This document shows positions 35,402-44,608 of a stretch of DNA of 64,000 nt, piece after piece (the stretch's first letter is position 1; the number at the start of each line of letters is the position of its first letter). The position numbers were made by a program, and so were the translations under genes. Where the stretch lies: the NCBI GenBank assembly GCA_938046585.1, contig CALIWR010000028.1:1-64000 (forward strand), read 5' to 3'. The notes under the pieces were generated by a model. That model saw only the letters and a program-made list of their open reading frames with translations. It did not search any database and was not told the DNA's origin. The stretch comes from an uncultured Propionibacteriaceae bacterium (GTDB lineage Bacteria; Actinomycetota; Actinomycetes; Propionibacteriales; Propionibacteriaceae).

Positions 35402-36631
35402 ATGGTGACCCGTCCGAATGCGCTGTCCATCGTTCTTGCCGGGGGCGAGGGCAAGCGGTTGATGCCGTTGACCGCCGACCGGGCCAAGCCGGCCGTCCCC
35501 TTCGGGGGGACCTACCGGCTGATCGACTTCGTGCTGTCCAACCTGGTGAACTCCGACCTCCGCAAGATCGCGGTACTCACCCAGTACAAATCACACTCTC
35601 TGGACCGACACATCGCGGTGACCTGGCGGATGTCGGTGCTGCTCAACAACTACGTGACCTCGGTGCCGGCCCAACAGCGCACCGGCAAGCAGTGGTTCCA
35701 GGGCAGCGCGGACGCGATCTACCAGTCGCTGAACCTGATCGCCGACGACGAGCCGGACTACATCGTGGTCTTCGGCGCCGACAACATCTACCGGATGGAT
35801 GTCGAGCAGATGCTGGAAGCTCATATCGACTCCGGGCTCGACTGCACGGTGGCCGGGATCCGGGTCCCGCGCCAGTCCGCGACTTCCTTCGGAATCATCG
35901 ACGCCGCAGCCGACCATCGGATCGCCCGGTTCCTGGAGAAGCCCGCCGATCCGCCCGGGCTGCCGGATTCGCCCGACGAGTCGTTCGCCTCGATGGGCAA
36001 TTACATCTTCACCACCCGGGCCTTCGTAGAGATGCTGCTGCACGATGCCGCCCAGGAAGACTCCAAACACGACATGGGCGGCGACATCATCCCAGCCTTC
36101 GTCGCGGCCGGCTCCGCCCAGGTGTACGACTTCACAGCCAACGATGTTCCCGGCGCCACCGACAAGGACCGCAACTATTGGCGCGATGTGGGCACCCTGG
36201 ACGCGTACCACGAGGCCCATATGGACCTGGTCAGCGTCGACCCGGACTTCAACCTGTACAACCGCAGGTGGCCGATCTGGACCTCCCAAGCCCAGGCCCC
36301 GGGCGCCAAGTTCACGCTGCGCGGTAACGCCGAGGACTCGATCGTCAGCGCCGGCTGCATCATCTCCGGCGGTGACGTGGACCGCTCGGTGTTGAGCCCG
36401 AACGTCTACATCGAAAAATGGGCCAAGGTTGAGGAGAGCATCATCTTCTCCGGCTGCCGGATCGGACGCAATGCCGTGGTCCGGCGGGCGATCCTCGACA
36501 AGAACGTGATCGTGCCCGACGGCGCCGAGATCGGCGTCAACCACGACCACGACCGTTCCCGCGGCTACATGGTGACCGACAACGGCATCACGGTCGTCAC
36601 CAAGAACACCAAGGTGCCTCAGCAGTGGTGA
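35402..36631 (+). CDS. glgC: Glucose-1-phosphate adenylyltransferase
   Basis: A 409-residue enzyme making ADP-glucose from glucose-1-phosphate and ATP for glycogen. The nucleotidyltransferase loop [20 protein letters not shown] opens the protein. [10 protein letters not shown] and FGADNIYRM follow, and the C-terminal third has the left-handed beta-helix hexads typical of GlgC ([18 protein letters not shown]). ATG 35402 starts [15 protein letters not shown]. Divergent from glgA. Allosteric control by sugar phosphates is known for the family. Confidence 0.95.
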   Translation: MVTRPNALSIVLAGGEGKRLMPLTADRAKPAVPFGGTYRLIDFVLSNLVNSDLRKIAVLTQYKSHSLDRHIAVTWRMSVLLNNYVTSVPAQQRTGKQWFQGSADAIYQSLNLIADDEPDYIVVFGADNIYRMDVEQMLEAHIDSGLDCTVAGIRVPRQSATSFGIIDAAADHRIARFLEKPADPPGLPDSPDESFASMGNYIFTTRAFVEMLLHDAAQEDSKHDMGGDIIPAFVAAGSAQVYDFTANDVPGATDKDRNYWRDVGTLDAYHEAHMDLVSVDPDFNLYNRRWPIWTSQAQAPGAKFTLRGNAEDSIVSAGCIISGGDVDRSVLSPNVYIEKWAKVEESIIFSGCRIGRNAVVRRAILDKNVIVPDGAEIGVNHDHDRSRGYMVTDNGITVVTKNTKVPQQW

Positions 36632-36644
36632 GCGAAGCGGTCCG

Positions 36645-37331
36645 CTAGCCGTTCTTCACGGCGGCTAGGACCCCGTCGCCGACCGGCAGCAAGACCGGGG
36701 TCAGCGCCGGGGTGTCGGTGATCGCCTGCAGCACCTCGCGGGTGATCACCGCCTCGTCGCTCTGGTTGGTGGGTTCGGCCACGGTGCCGCCCATCAGCGC
36801 GTGGTGGAGCACCAGCGCCCCGCCGGTACGCAGCAGCCGCAACGCCTGCTCTAGGCATTCGTGGGCCTCCAGCGGGTCCCCGTCGATCAGGACCAGGTCA
36901 TAGGCGGCGTCGCTGAGTTTGGGCAGCACCACCAGCGGTGCCCCGGCGATGGCCCGCAGCCGCTGCGGCCGGATCCCAGTACCGGTGATGATCTGGCGGG
37001 CGATGTTTTGGTGCTCGGGCTCCGGGTCGATCGTGGTCAGGACCCCGTCGACATGCATCCCGTGCAGCAGCGCCAACGCCGCCACCCCGGTCCCGGTCCC
37101 GACCTGGACCACGGAACGCGCATCCAGGACCCGAGCCAGGAAGGTCAACGCCTGGGCTGCCCCCCGGCTGGGAGGGGTCAGCCGCAGGTCGGCCGCTGCC
37201 TGCCGGGCCAGGGCACCGGCTTCGCTGTCGGGGACATAGTCTTCGCAATAAGCCCAGGCGCCGGGCTTGGGTGCGTGCTTGCCTGAGGTGATGGAGGTCA
37301 CGCTGCTCACCCTACCCACACCCTTTACCAT
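36645..37331 (-). CDS. O-methyltransferase family protein (SAM-dependent)
   Basis: A 228-residue class I methyltransferase of the catechol/caffeoyl-CoA type. VVQVGTGTGVAALALL is the SAM loop, TTIDPEPEHQNIAR the acidic second strand, and YDLVLIDGDP the fourth motif. It matches Rv1220c in type and in the order next to tatB, whose substrate is unknown. ATG 37331 is taken as start, but no ribosome site is seen; GTG 37310 has a GGTGTGGG upstream and gives MSSVTSITSG. Only 13 bases from the convergent glgC end. Confidence 0.88.
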   Translation of the reverse strand: MVKGVGRVSSVTSITSGKHAPKPGAWAYCEDYVPDSEAGALARQAAADLRLTPPSRGAAQALTFLARVLDARSVVQVGTGTGVAALALLHGMHVDGVLTTIDPEPEHQNIARQIITGTGIRPQRLRAIAGAPLVVLPKLSDAAYDLVLIDGDPLEAHECLEQALRLLRTGGALVLHHALMGGTVAEPTNQSDEAVITREVLQAITDTPALTPVLLPVGDGVLAAVKNG

Positions 37332-37409
37332 GACCGCAGGAGTCACACGGCGAGTGGTGAGATCGGGCGGTGGCTTGGGATGGTGGCGAACAACACTGGA
37401 GGCTCTGCG

Positions 37410-38291
37410 ATGACGACCCCCCCCTTCGGCCGGTTGCTGACCGCGATGGCCACCCCGTTCACCCCCGACGGGGAGTTGGACCTGGAGGCGGCCGCCACGC
37501 TGGCGGCGTACCTGGTAGACGAGCAGCGCAACGATGCCCTGGTGATCAACGGCACCACCGGGGAGTCACCGACCACCACCGACGACGAGAAGCGACGCCT
37601 GCTGGAGGTGGTGATCGCCACGGTGGGGGACCGGGCGCAGGTGGTGGCCGGGGTCGGGACCAACGACACCTACCACTCGGTGGCCCGGGCCCGGGAAGCC
37701 GCCAGGATCGGCGCCCACGGGCTGCTGGCGGTCACCCCGTACTATTCGCGTCCGCCGCAGGACGCGATTATCGAACATTTCCGGGCGATCACCAGCGCCA
37801 GTGACCTGCCGCTGATGCTGTACGACATCCCGCACCGGGCTGGGGTGGCGCTGGAGACCGAGACCCTGCTCACCCTGGCGGACGATCCGCGGGTAGTGGC
37901 GGTCAAGGACGCCAAGGGCCAGACCGCCGCCTCGGCGGTGGTGATGGCCCAGACCGAACTGGCCTACTACGCCGGCGACGACGCCCTGCTGCTGCCGCTG
38001 CTAGCGGTCGGTGGGGTCGGGGTGGTGGGTACCTCCACCCACTTCACCGGGGCCCGGACCGCCGACTGTATCGACGCCTACCTGGCCGGGGACCTGGAGC
38101 AGGCGCTGCGGATCTACCGCGGCCTGCTGCCGGTGTACACCGGGGTCTTTGCCACCCAGGGCGTGATGCTGGTGAAGGCCGGCTTGAATGCCCGCGGCCA
38201 CCGGGTCGGACCAGTACGGCGTCCCCTGCTGAACGCTACCGCGGCCGAGACCGCCCGCTTCGTCGCGCTGCTGGACGCCGCTGGGCTGTGA
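37410..38291 (+). CDS. dapA: 4-hydroxy-tetrahydrodipicolinate synthase
   Basis: A 293-residue TIM-barrel aldolase that joins pyruvate and aspartate semialdehyde, the first committed step to diaminopimelate and lysine. GTTGES (48-53) and Y112 in TPYYSRPPQ, Y138 in LMLYDIPHR, and the Schiff-base lysine K166 in VAVKDAKG are all present. CTGGAGG lies about 10 bases before ATG 37410. In mycobacteria this interval between the methyltransferase and tatB holds sigE, rseA and htrA, so dapA is a local difference. Confidence 0.94.
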   Translation: MTTPPFGRLLTAMATPFTPDGELDLEAAATLAAYLVDEQRNDALVINGTTGESPTTTDDEKRRLLEVVIATVGDRAQVVAGVGTNDTYHSVARAREAARIGAHGLLAVTPYYSRPPQDAIIEHFRAITSASDLPLMLYDIPHRAGVALETETLLTLADDPRVVAVKDAKGQTAASAVVMAQTELAYYAGDDALLLPLLAVGGVGVVGTSTHFTGARTADCIDAYLAGDLEQALRIYRGLLPVYTGVFATQGVMLVKAGLNARGHRVGPVRRPLLNATAAETARFVALLDAAGL

Positions 38292-38303
38292 CCTGATCTG
38301 GCA

Positions 38304-38332
38304 TCTGACTGCCCCCGGGCGGCGGCTATCCT
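38304..38332 (+). promoter_or_regulatory. Candidate leaderless tatB promoter
   Basis: TATCCT (38327-38332) ends 7 bases before GTG 38340. TCTGAC (38304-38309) lies 17 bases upstream as a fair -35. No ribosome site is present. Confidence 0.45.
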
Positions 38333-38339
38333 TCAGCCC

Positions 38340-38723
38340 GTGGACCTTGGCGCGCCGGAGATCATCATGCTGGTCTTCCTGGCTGTGCTGATGTTCGGCC
38401 CGGAGAAATTGCCCGGTTTCGCTCGTAAGGCCGGACGGGTGGTGCGCTATCTGAACACCATCGCCAACGACGCCAAGGGGCAGCTGCGGGCCGAGCTAGG
38501 CCCAGAATGGGACGATGTCCGGCTCAGTGACCTGAACCCGAAGACTTTCGTCCAACGGCATCTGCTGGATTCGAACGAGGTAGCCGAGGTCCGCTCCGCG
38601 CTGCAGGAGTCTCGGGCTGCTCTGGAGTCCAGCACCCAGGAGGCCTCCACCGCGGTGGCCGAAGCCGTCGCCGAGCCGGCGCCGGTGGGTGTCGGCTCCC
38701 CGTACGACTCAGAAGCCACCTGA
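38340..38723 (+). CDS. tatB: Sec-independent protein translocase subunit TatB
   Basis: A 127-residue Tat subunit that receives twin-arginine substrates with TatC. The single membrane helix (LGAPEIIMLVFLAVLMFG) with an N-terminal glutamate, the hinge FGPEKLPGFARKAGR, the amphipathic helix, and then a charged C-terminal tail are typical. It is TatB rather than TatA because of the Glu near the N terminus and the long tail. GTG start. Converges with the ThrE-type gene. Confidence 0.9.
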   Translation: MDLGAPEIIMLVFLAVLMFGPEKLPGFARKAGRVVRYLNTIANDAKGQLRAELGPEWDDVRLSDLNPKTFVQRHLLDSNEVAEVRSALQESRAALESSTQEASTAVAEAVAEPAPVGVGSPYDSEAT

Positions 38724-38726
38724 CGG

Positions 38727-40034
38727 CTAGCGGCGCCGCCGCAACAGACCGAACCGCAGCTGTGGCGGGTCGGGACGGGTGAAGGCCCATTCCGGGTCCG
38801 TTACCATCCGGGCCACCGATAGTCCGCCCACCATCGCGATTACGCCTAGCAGTACCGCCACCCCGTTCTGCACGGCCCGCAGCGTGTCGGCGGTGTCGAA
38901 GTACAGCAAGGCCCGCAGCGCCGCGCCGCCGGGGATCGACACCAGCAGCGTCGGTACGGTCATGATGATCTTCTCCAAGTCGAATATCGCCCCGGCCACC
39001 GCGCACAGCAGCCCGGCCAGGAAGCAGCCGACGAAGGTCGCGACATGGTTGCTGATCTGGTGGTCAAGCAGCATCAGCCGGACCGCGTTGGCGATCATGG
39101 CGATCGTGCTGGAGGCGACCGCTGCGCTGGTGGGGGAATTGAACATCATCGCCCAGCCGAAGACCGCGGCGAAGCTCGCCGCCAGCCGAACCGACCACAG
39201 CAGCAGCGGATGCCAGGCCGGTACCGGTACCTCCTGCGGGGCCACTCCGGCCAAAGTGGCGACCACCCAGACCCCGATCGCCATCGCCAGCAACACGACC
39301 GCGGCGTAGCCGAGCCGCGGGATTCCGGCGGACATGTCGAGCCGGGTGATCTCCAAACCGGCGGTGACGAGGGGAAATCCGGGGATCAGGAAGATCGAGG
39401 CGCTGATCAGCCCGACCCCGTACGCGGTGCTGGGTGAGCCGACGATCGCGGTCAGGATGGCCGCGAAGCCGACGTAGCCGGCGGAGGCTACGACCGTCGA
39501 GGTCAGGATCACCGCGATCACATTCAGATGGGCTTTCAACAGGATGCGGTGCAAGCCGTACGCGACCGCCGAGGCGGGCAGCACCGCCACCGTCTCGCGC
39601 CAACCACCATGGCCGAGGACGGTGACCGAGGCGCAGGCCAGGGCGACCAGCGTCACCAGTAACCAGGCCCGATGCAGCGGCCGGGTGTGCTCGATCACCC
39701 GCAGCCGCCGCTCGACGTCGAGCGGCTCGCCGGCCCGCAACCGTTTGGTCAAATCATGCAGCAGCTCGATCCGGTGCGCGTTCACCCCGGTACCGCGGAT
39801 CTCCGAGGATTGGGTACGGAAGATGCTGCCCCGGGTGACGGTGATCACAATCCCGGTGTAGCTGATCTGGGTCCGCACATCGTCCATGCCTAGGTTCCGG
39901 GCGACGGCCCGCATCAGATCCCGCACCCGCAAGGAACTGGTCCCGGCGCCGAGCATCAGAATCCCGGCCTTCATGACCAGATTGCAACGGCGGATCAGAT
40001 CCTTAGGCTCCAGGTCCTCCTCGCTGGTCTGCAC
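38727..40034 (-). CDS. ThrE-family threonine/serine exporter
   Basis: A 435-residue membrane protein. The N-terminal 120 residues form the soluble ThrE domain (LMLGAGTSSLRVRDLMRAVA), and the rest has about ten hydrophobic segments in two halves (DUF1212 and DUF3815 in one chain), as in Corynebacterium ThrE. The family exports L-threonine and L-serine using the proton gradient. Substrate is inferred. GTG start; the 3-prime end is 3 bases from tatB. Confidence 0.9.
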   Translation of the reverse strand: MQTSEEDLEPKDLIRRCNLVMKAGILMLGAGTSSLRVRDLMRAVARNLGMDDVRTQISYTGIVITVTRGSIFRTQSSEIRGTGVNAHRIELLHDLTKRLRAGEPLDVERRLRVIEHTRPLHRAWLLVTLVALACASVTVLGHGGWRETVAVLPASAVAYGLHRILLKAHLNVIAVILTSTVVASAGYVGFAAILTAIVGSPSTAYGVGLISASIFLIPGFPLVTAGLEITRLDMSAGIPRLGYAAVVLLAMAIGVWVVATLAGVAPQEVPVPAWHPLLLWSVRLAASFAAVFGWAMMFNSPTSAAVASSTIAMIANAVRLMLLDHQISNHVATFVGCFLAGLLCAVAGAIFDLEKIIMTVPTLLVSIPGGAALRALLYFDTADTLRAVQNGVAVLLGVIAMVGGLSVARMVTDPEWAFTRPDPPQLRFGLLRRRR

Positions 40035-40080
40035 AGACCATCACCCTAGCGAGGCAGCGAGACCGGGAACCGAGCGCTGT

Positions 40081-41247
40081 TCACCCGACTGGGGTCAGGC
40101 CGAGCTGAACCCCGACCAGGCTGCGTCGTGAACCGGCGAGCTGGCTAGCCAGAGCCACCACCGCCGCCGAGCTAGGCCGGGTCGGGTCCAGCGTCACCAG
40201 GGGGGTGCCGGCATCCCCGGCGGCCCGCAGATCCGGTTCGAGCGGGATCTGGGCCAGCAGCGGTACCTCGTAGCCGAGCCGTTCGGTCAGTTCGGTGGCC
40301 ACCTGCTGCCCGCCGCCGGATCCGAAGACCTCTACCCGGTGAGGCCGGTCGCAGTGGGGGCAGATGGTCTCCAGGTAGGACATGTTCTCCACCACCCCGA
40401 TCACCTGTTGGTGCAGGATGCTGGCCATGGTCCCGGCCCGACCGGCAACCTCGGTCGCGGCGGGCTGCGGGGTGGTGACCACGATCACCTCGGCGTTGGG
40501 GAGTTTCTGCCCGAGCGAGATTGCGATGTCCCCGGTCCCGGGCGGCAGGTCCAGCAGCAGGAAGTCCAGGTCACCCCAGAACACGTCGGCCAGCAGCTGG
40601 GTCAACGCCCGGTCGAGGATCGGGCCCCGCCAGGCGACCACCTGTTCGCGGGAGGGTTTCATCATCCCGACCGAGATCACCTTGATGCCCTGCTTGTGCA
40701 CCGGCAGCAGCATCCCGACATTCTCCAGGGCAGTCGGGCCCTCGTCCTCGTCAACGCCTAGCAGGTCGGGGATCGAATGCCCGTACACGTCGGCGTCAAG
40801 CAGCCCCACCTTGAGTCCCTGCGCGGCCAAGGCGACCGCCAGGTTAACCGTCACCGACGATTTGCCGACGCCGCCCTTGCCGGAGGCGATGGCGATTACC
40901 CGGGTGTGGTTGGTCGGTTTGGCGAACGGGATGTCGCGCTCCGGGACCCCGCCGCGCAGCTGGGTCCGCAACGCCGCCCGCTGCTCGTCGTCCATTACGC
41001 CCAATTCGACTCGGACGTCGCTGACCTGATCCACCCCGAGTACCGCCGCGGTGACGTCGTCGCGTAGCCGGTTCCGCAGTGGGCAGCCGCTCGTCGTGAG
41101 CAGGATCCGGACCGTGACCCGGTTCTGATCGTCCGCGCTCACCTCGTCGACCATGCCGAGATCCGTGATCGGGCGGTGGATTTCGGGATCCTCCACTGTG
41201 TGAAGGGCAGCCCGGACCTTGGGCAGCAGCGGATGCTCGTCGGACAT
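40081..41247 (-). CDS. mrp: Mrp/NBP35-family iron-sulfur carrier ATPase
   Basis: A 388-residue scaffold ATPase for [Fe-S] cluster transfer. The N-terminal MIP18 (DUF59) domain covers residues 5-90, including LTTSGCPLRNRL. The deviant Walker A IASGKGGVGKSSVTVNLA follows, then DADVYGHSIP and LLLDLPPGTGD. The bridging-cluster CxxC is CPHC in YLETICPHCDRPH. ATG 41247 gives MSDEHPLLPK. The position beside tatB and the DUF1003 gene matches Rv1229c. Confidence 0.94.
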   Translation of the reverse strand: MSDEHPLLPKVRAALHTVEDPEIHRPITDLGMVDEVSADDQNRVTVRILLTTSGCPLRNRLRDDVTAAVLGVDQVSDVRVELGVMDDEQRAALRTQLRGGVPERDIPFAKPTNHTRVIAIASGKGGVGKSSVTVNLAVALAAQGLKVGLLDADVYGHSIPDLLGVDEDEGPTALENVGMLLPVHKQGIKVISVGMMKPSREQVVAWRGPILDRALTQLLADVFWGDLDFLLLDLPPGTGDIAISLGQKLPNAEVIVVTTPQPAATEVAGRAGTMASILHQQVIGVVENMSYLETICPHCDRPHRVEVFGSGGGQQVATELTERLGYEVPLLAQIPLEPDLRAAGDAGTPLVTLDPTRPSSAAVVALASQLAGSRRSLVGVQLGLTPVG

Positions 41248-41300
41248 GAGCATCAGCCTACCGGCGAAACCTGCTGCGGACCGGGACGTCCAGGGCGGGC

Positions 41301-41846
41301 TCAGGAGCTCGGCTCGGTGCCTGTGGTACGGGCGTCCAGCTCCTGCTCGCGGCGGCGCAGGTCGTCCAGTTCCTCCATCAGGTTATGCAATTCGGAGCGG
41401 ATGAAGTCCCGGGTGGCCAGGTCCCCAACCCGCATCCGCAGCGAGGCGATCTCACGGGCCAGGAATTCCATGTCGGCGCGGGACTTGGCAGCGGTCTGGC
41501 GGTCGTTCTCGAGCGCGATCCGGTCCCGGGCCTCCTGCCGGTTCTGGGCGAGCAGGATCAGCGGCGCGGCGTACGAGGCTTGCAGGCTGAGGATCAAGGT
41601 GAGGAAGACGTACGGGAAACGCTCCACGGCCAATTCGTCAGGGGCCCAGACATTCCACCCGATCCAGACCACGATAAAGATCGTCATCCAGATCAGGAAC
41701 CCGGCTGTTCCCATGAATCGGGCGAATTTTTCGGCGAAGGCGCCGAAAACCTCCGAATCGAGCTTGACCTCCGGCAGCCACGATCGGCGCAGAGGCCCCG
41801 GGCTCGACAGCCGGTCCGCGTTGATCCGCTTCCTGGTTCTAGCCAC
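41301..41846 (-). CDS. DUF1003 membrane protein
   Basis: A 181-residue protein. The DUF1003 pattern begins at about 42 with GTAGFLIWMTIFIVVWIGWN and continues through a second helix (FPYVFLTLILSLQASYAAPL), followed by QNRQEARDRIALENDRQTA. The C-terminal 50 residues form a predicted coiled coil rich in Arg, Leu and Glu. Function is unknown. GTG start overlaps the upstream MgtE-N/CBS gene by 8 bases, so the pair is co-expressed; this order is also found in mycobacteria. Confidence 0.88.
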   Translation of the reverse strand: MARTRKRINADRLSSPGPLRRSWLPEVKLDSEVFGAFAEKFARFMGTAGFLIWMTIFIVVWIGWNVWAPDELAVERFPYVFLTLILSLQASYAAPLILLAQNRQEARDRIALENDRQTAAKSRADMEFLAREIASLRMRVGDLATRDFIRSELHNLMEELDDLRRREQELDARTTGTEPSS

Positions 41847-43110
41847 GCTGGATCCCTTCGGGTGTCACCACGTCATCCATCTGCAGCCCCCGCCAGTCCT
41901 CGGGGAGCATGTGGTCGATCACGTCGTCGACGGTGACCGCGCCCAGCAGCCGCTGTTCGGTGTCGATCACCGGCACCACTACCACGTCGTAGGTGGCGAA
42001 GTAGCGGCTGACAGTGGCCAGGTCGGCTGTCGGCAGCAATGGCCGCAGCTCGTGGTCGATCAACCCGGAGACCAGCGTCGAAGGGGGCTCGCGCAGCAAC
42101 CGCTGATAGTGCACCCCGCCGATGAAGGTCCCGGTCGGGGCTTCCAGCGGCGGCCGGCAGACGAACACCATCCCGGCCAACGCCGGCGGCACGTCTTCCT
42201 CCCGGATCAGGGCCAGGGCGTCAGCGACCGTGTCGTCGGGGGCGACGATGATCGGCTCGGGGGTCATCATCCCACCGGCGGTGTCGTCGTCGTACACCAG
42301 CAGGTCCCGCACATCCTGGGCGTCCTCGGGTCGCATTCGGTCCAGCAGGGTTGCGGCCATCTCGGCGGGCAGCTCGGCGATCAGGTCGGCCGCGTCGTCG
42401 GGATCCATCTCCTCCAGCACGTCCGCGGCCCGTTCCGGGTCCAGCAGGGAGATCAGGTCCACCTGCTCGTCCTCGGGCAATTCCTCGATCGCGTCGGCCA
42501 GCTGCCGGTCGTCGAGGGCATGGGCGACCTCGGCGCGCCGGTCCGGGGCCATATCGTGTAATTCGCGGGCGACATCAGCGGCCTTCATGTCGAACATGTC
42601 GGCGATCTGGGAATCGCGCGGGTTGCCGGCGGCTAGCGCCAGGTCGGGCACGTCGTTCCACGGCACCACCGTCATCTCCACCCGGGAGGTAAGCCGGAAT
42701 GACTTCGACGGGTCGCGCAGCGCCGCCCGGGAAACCTCCCAGTCCCCGGCCCGGCCGGCGTGCATGGCGACGTCGACGATGGTGGTCGGTTCGGTGGCGC
42801 CACGGCGGACCACCCGGCGTCCGATCAGCTCGTCGACGACCAGGGTTTCACTCTCGCGGCGGTGGAAGCGGCGGGTGTTGACCACCCCGGAGACCACGAT
42901 CTGGACCGCGTCGATCGAGTACACCCGTTCCATCGGCAGGTATGCCTTGCGGCGGGCGAACAGTTCCACCACCAGACCCTTAACCCGCGGCGGGCGGCCC
43001 TGGCTGCGGACCTGGATCACCACATCGTTGAGTTTGCCGATCCGGTCGCCGTCGGCGTCGATGACGGGCAGTCCCCGGAGTCGAGAGATATACATCGTGG
43101 TTCCGGTCAC
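41839..43110 (-). CDS. PRC-barrel, MgtE-N and CBS-domain protein without membrane channel
   Basis: A 423-residue cytoplasmic protein. Residues 5-80 look like a PRC barrel (RLRGLPVIDADGDRIGKLND). About 165-275 is the MgtE superhelical N domain, with repeats such as HALDDRQLADAIEELPEDEQ and LLDRMRPEDAQDVRDLLVY. A CBS pair follows at 285-405 (GGMMTPEPIIVAPDDT; DVVVVPVIDTEQRLLGAVTV). The ion-conducting helices of MgtE are missing, so it is not a transporter itself. It may sense magnesium or nucleotides and act with the overlapping DUF1003 membrane protein, which is inference. Compare Rv1232c. GTG 43110 or ATG 43095 may be the start. Confidence 0.88.
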   Translation of the reverse strand: MTGTTMYISRLRGLPVIDADGDRIGKLNDVVIQVRSQGRPPRVKGLVVELFARRKAYLPMERVYSIDAVQIVVSGVVNTRRFHRRESETLVVDELIGRRVVRRGATEPTTIVDVAMHAGRAGDWEVSRAALRDPSKSFRLTSRVEMTVVPWNDVPDLALAAGNPRDSQIADMFDMKAADVARELHDMAPDRRAEVAHALDDRQLADAIEELPEDEQVDLISLLDPERAADVLEEMDPDDAADLIAELPAEMAATLLDRMRPEDAQDVRDLLVYDDDTAGGMMTPEPIIVAPDDTVADALALIREEDVPPALAGMVFVCRPPLEAPTGTFIGGVHYQRLLREPPSTLVSGLIDHELRPLLPTADLATVSRYFATYDVVVVPVIDTEQRLLGAVTVDDVIDHMLPEDWRGLQMDDVVTPEGIQRG

Positions 43111-43132
43111 GACGGCAGACTAGTCCGTGCTC

Positions 43133-43163
43133 TTGCCTAATGCCCTGCCGTGGGTTCTAGAGT
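43133..43163 (+). promoter_or_regulatory. Candidate leaderless promoter of the CitE-like gene
   Basis: TTGCCT (43133-43138), 19 bases, then TAGAGT (43158-43163), whose end lies 7 bases before GTG 43171. Consistent with leaderless start. Confidence 0.45.
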
Positions 43164-43170
43164 CACGAGG

Positions 43171-44115
43171 GTGATCACACATCCACGTCGTACGGTTCTC
43201 GCGGTCCCCGGTTCCTCCGACCGCTTCATCACCAAGTCCCGCGGGCTGGAGGTGGACGCGGTCTTCCTCGACCTGGAGGATGCGGTGGCCCCGCCAGCTA
43301 AACAGGAGGCCCGGCGACGGGTGGTGGCGGCGTTGACCTCCGGGCAAGGATGGCGGGCCGGGCTGGTGACGGTTCGGGTTAACGACTGGACCACCCCCTG
43401 GACGGTGGCCGATCTGAGCGAGGTAATCGCCGGCGCCGGGGCCCACCTGGATGCGGTGGTCGTGCCGAAGGTGACCGGCCCGGAGCAGGTGGTGGCGACC
43501 GACCTGGTGCTAACGCAGCTGGAACAGCTGCACGGCCTGCAGCCGGGTCGGATCGGGCTCGAGGTGCAGATCGAGGAAGCCCGGGGAGCGTTGGCGGTGG
43601 CTGCGATCGCGCAGGCCTCGCCGCGGCTGCAGAGCCTGGTCTTCGGCCCAGGAGACTTCATGGCCTCGATCGGGATGGCCACTCTCCAGGTGGGCGCCCA
43701 GCCGGCCGGGTACCCGGCCGACGCGTACCACCACATCCATATGACGATCCTGCTGGCCGCCCGGGCCCATGGCCTGCAGGCGATCGACGGCCCGTACGTC
43801 GCGATCCGCGACCAGGAGGGTTTCCGGGAGGCTGCGACCCGATCTGCCGCCCTCGGTTTCGACGGCAAGTGGGTGCTGCACCCCGACCAGGTCCGCGCTG
43901 GAAATGAGATCTTCACCCCATCTGCGGCGGTGCTGGAGCGGGCCAGGCGGATCATCACCGCCTATCGGCAGGCGACCTCGCAGGCCGGCGGGGCGGTCGG
44001 GGCGATCGTGGTCGATGACGAGATGGTCGATGAGGCCGGGGTGAAACTGGCTCAGGCCCAGCTGGCCCGGGCCGGACAGCCCCTCGATCTGCCAGAGGCC
44101 TGCGGTGACCTCTGA
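43171..44115 (+). CDS. HpcH/HpaI aldolase-family lyase (CitE-like, malyl-CoA lyase type)
   Basis: A 314-residue TIM-barrel enzyme. RTVLAVPGSSDRFITKSRGL, VFLDLEDAVAPPAKQEAR (Mg-binding), and LEVQIEEARGALA, then FGPGDFMASIGM are the motifs of CitE and L-malyl-CoA/beta-methylmalyl-CoA lyases, which cleave or form a C-C bond in acyl-CoA thioesters. No citrate lyase alpha or gamma genes are near, so a stand-alone CoA lyase is more likely. Exact substrate cannot be read. GTG 43171 is preferred to GTG 43150 because of the leaderless promoter. Confidence 0.88.
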   Translation: MITHPRRTVLAVPGSSDRFITKSRGLEVDAVFLDLEDAVAPPAKQEARRRVVAALTSGQGWRAGLVTVRVNDWTTPWTVADLSEVIAGAGAHLDAVVVPKVTGPEQVVATDLVLTQLEQLHGLQPGRIGLEVQIEEARGALAVAAIAQASPRLQSLVFGPGDFMASIGMATLQVGAQPAGYPADAYHHIHMTILLAARAHGLQAIDGPYVAIRDQEGFREAATRSAALGFDGKWVLHPDQVRAGNEIFTPSAAVLERARRIITAYRQATSQAGGAVGAIVVDDEMVDEAGVKLAQAQLARAGQPLDLPEACGDL

Positions 44116-44584
44116 ACCCGACCAGAACCGGTACGGCCTGCGCTATCCGCAGTCGGTCGCGATCTTTGAGACCTATGACCAGGCGTCCCTGGCCGTCGGG
44201 CACCTCGCCAACCACCACTTCCCGGTGGAGAACCTGATGATCGTGGGTACCGATCTGAAGACCGTGGAGCGGGTGCTGTCGCGCAAGACCTGGTCAACGG
44301 TGCTGAGCCGCGGCGTCTTCCAGGGGCTGGGGACCGCGATCATCTTGTTCTTGTTGATGTGGCTGTTCCTGCCCTCGGGTGGTTCTCTTCTGAGGATGCT
44401 GGGGACCGCGGTCGGGATCAGCGTCGGGGTGAGCGTGGGGTTCGGCGCCCTGAACTACGCCACTAGCCGCGGCAAACGGGACTTCAACTCGACCCGGCAG
44501 ACGGTCGCCACCCGCTACGAGATCCTGTGCGAGCACACCGTGGCCCAGCAGGCCCGTGACCTGCTGGACCAGACCATCACCTAG
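44105..44584 (+). CDS. General stress protein 17M-like membrane protein
   Basis: A 159-residue protein. Residues 15-62 (SVAIFETYDQASLAVGHLAN) match the GSP17M-like N domain. Residues 70-107 hold two membrane segments with a glycine-rich turn (GVFQGLGTAIILFLLMWLF; LGTAVGISVGVSVGFGAL). The last 40 residues carry a second ferredoxin-like strand pattern. Function is unknown. The GTG start lies inside the end of the CitE-like gene (11-base overlap), so the two are translationally linked. Compare Rv1234 in the same region. Confidence 0.82.
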   Translation: MTSEPDQNRYGLRYPQSVAIFETYDQASLAVGHLANHHFPVENLMIVGTDLKTVERVLSRKTWSTVLSRGVFQGLGTAIILFLLMWLFLPSGGSLLRMLGTAVGISVGVSVGFGALNYATSRGKRDFNSTRQTVATRYEILCEHTVAQQARDLLDQTIT

Positions 44585-44608
44585 CCTCGCAGACCGGGCT
44601 GGGACCGG

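Noticed and set aside
36645..36668. Inverted repeat CTAGCCG/CGGCTAG at the glgC-methyltransferase junction as a terminator
   Set aside because: It lies within the last codons of the methyltransferase, is only 7 bases, and has no T run; may be coincidence.
41839..43110. Truncated MgtE magnesium transporter
   Set aside because: The PRC-MgtE-N-CBS form without channel helices is a known actinobacterial family (Rv1232c-like), so it is not a truncation.
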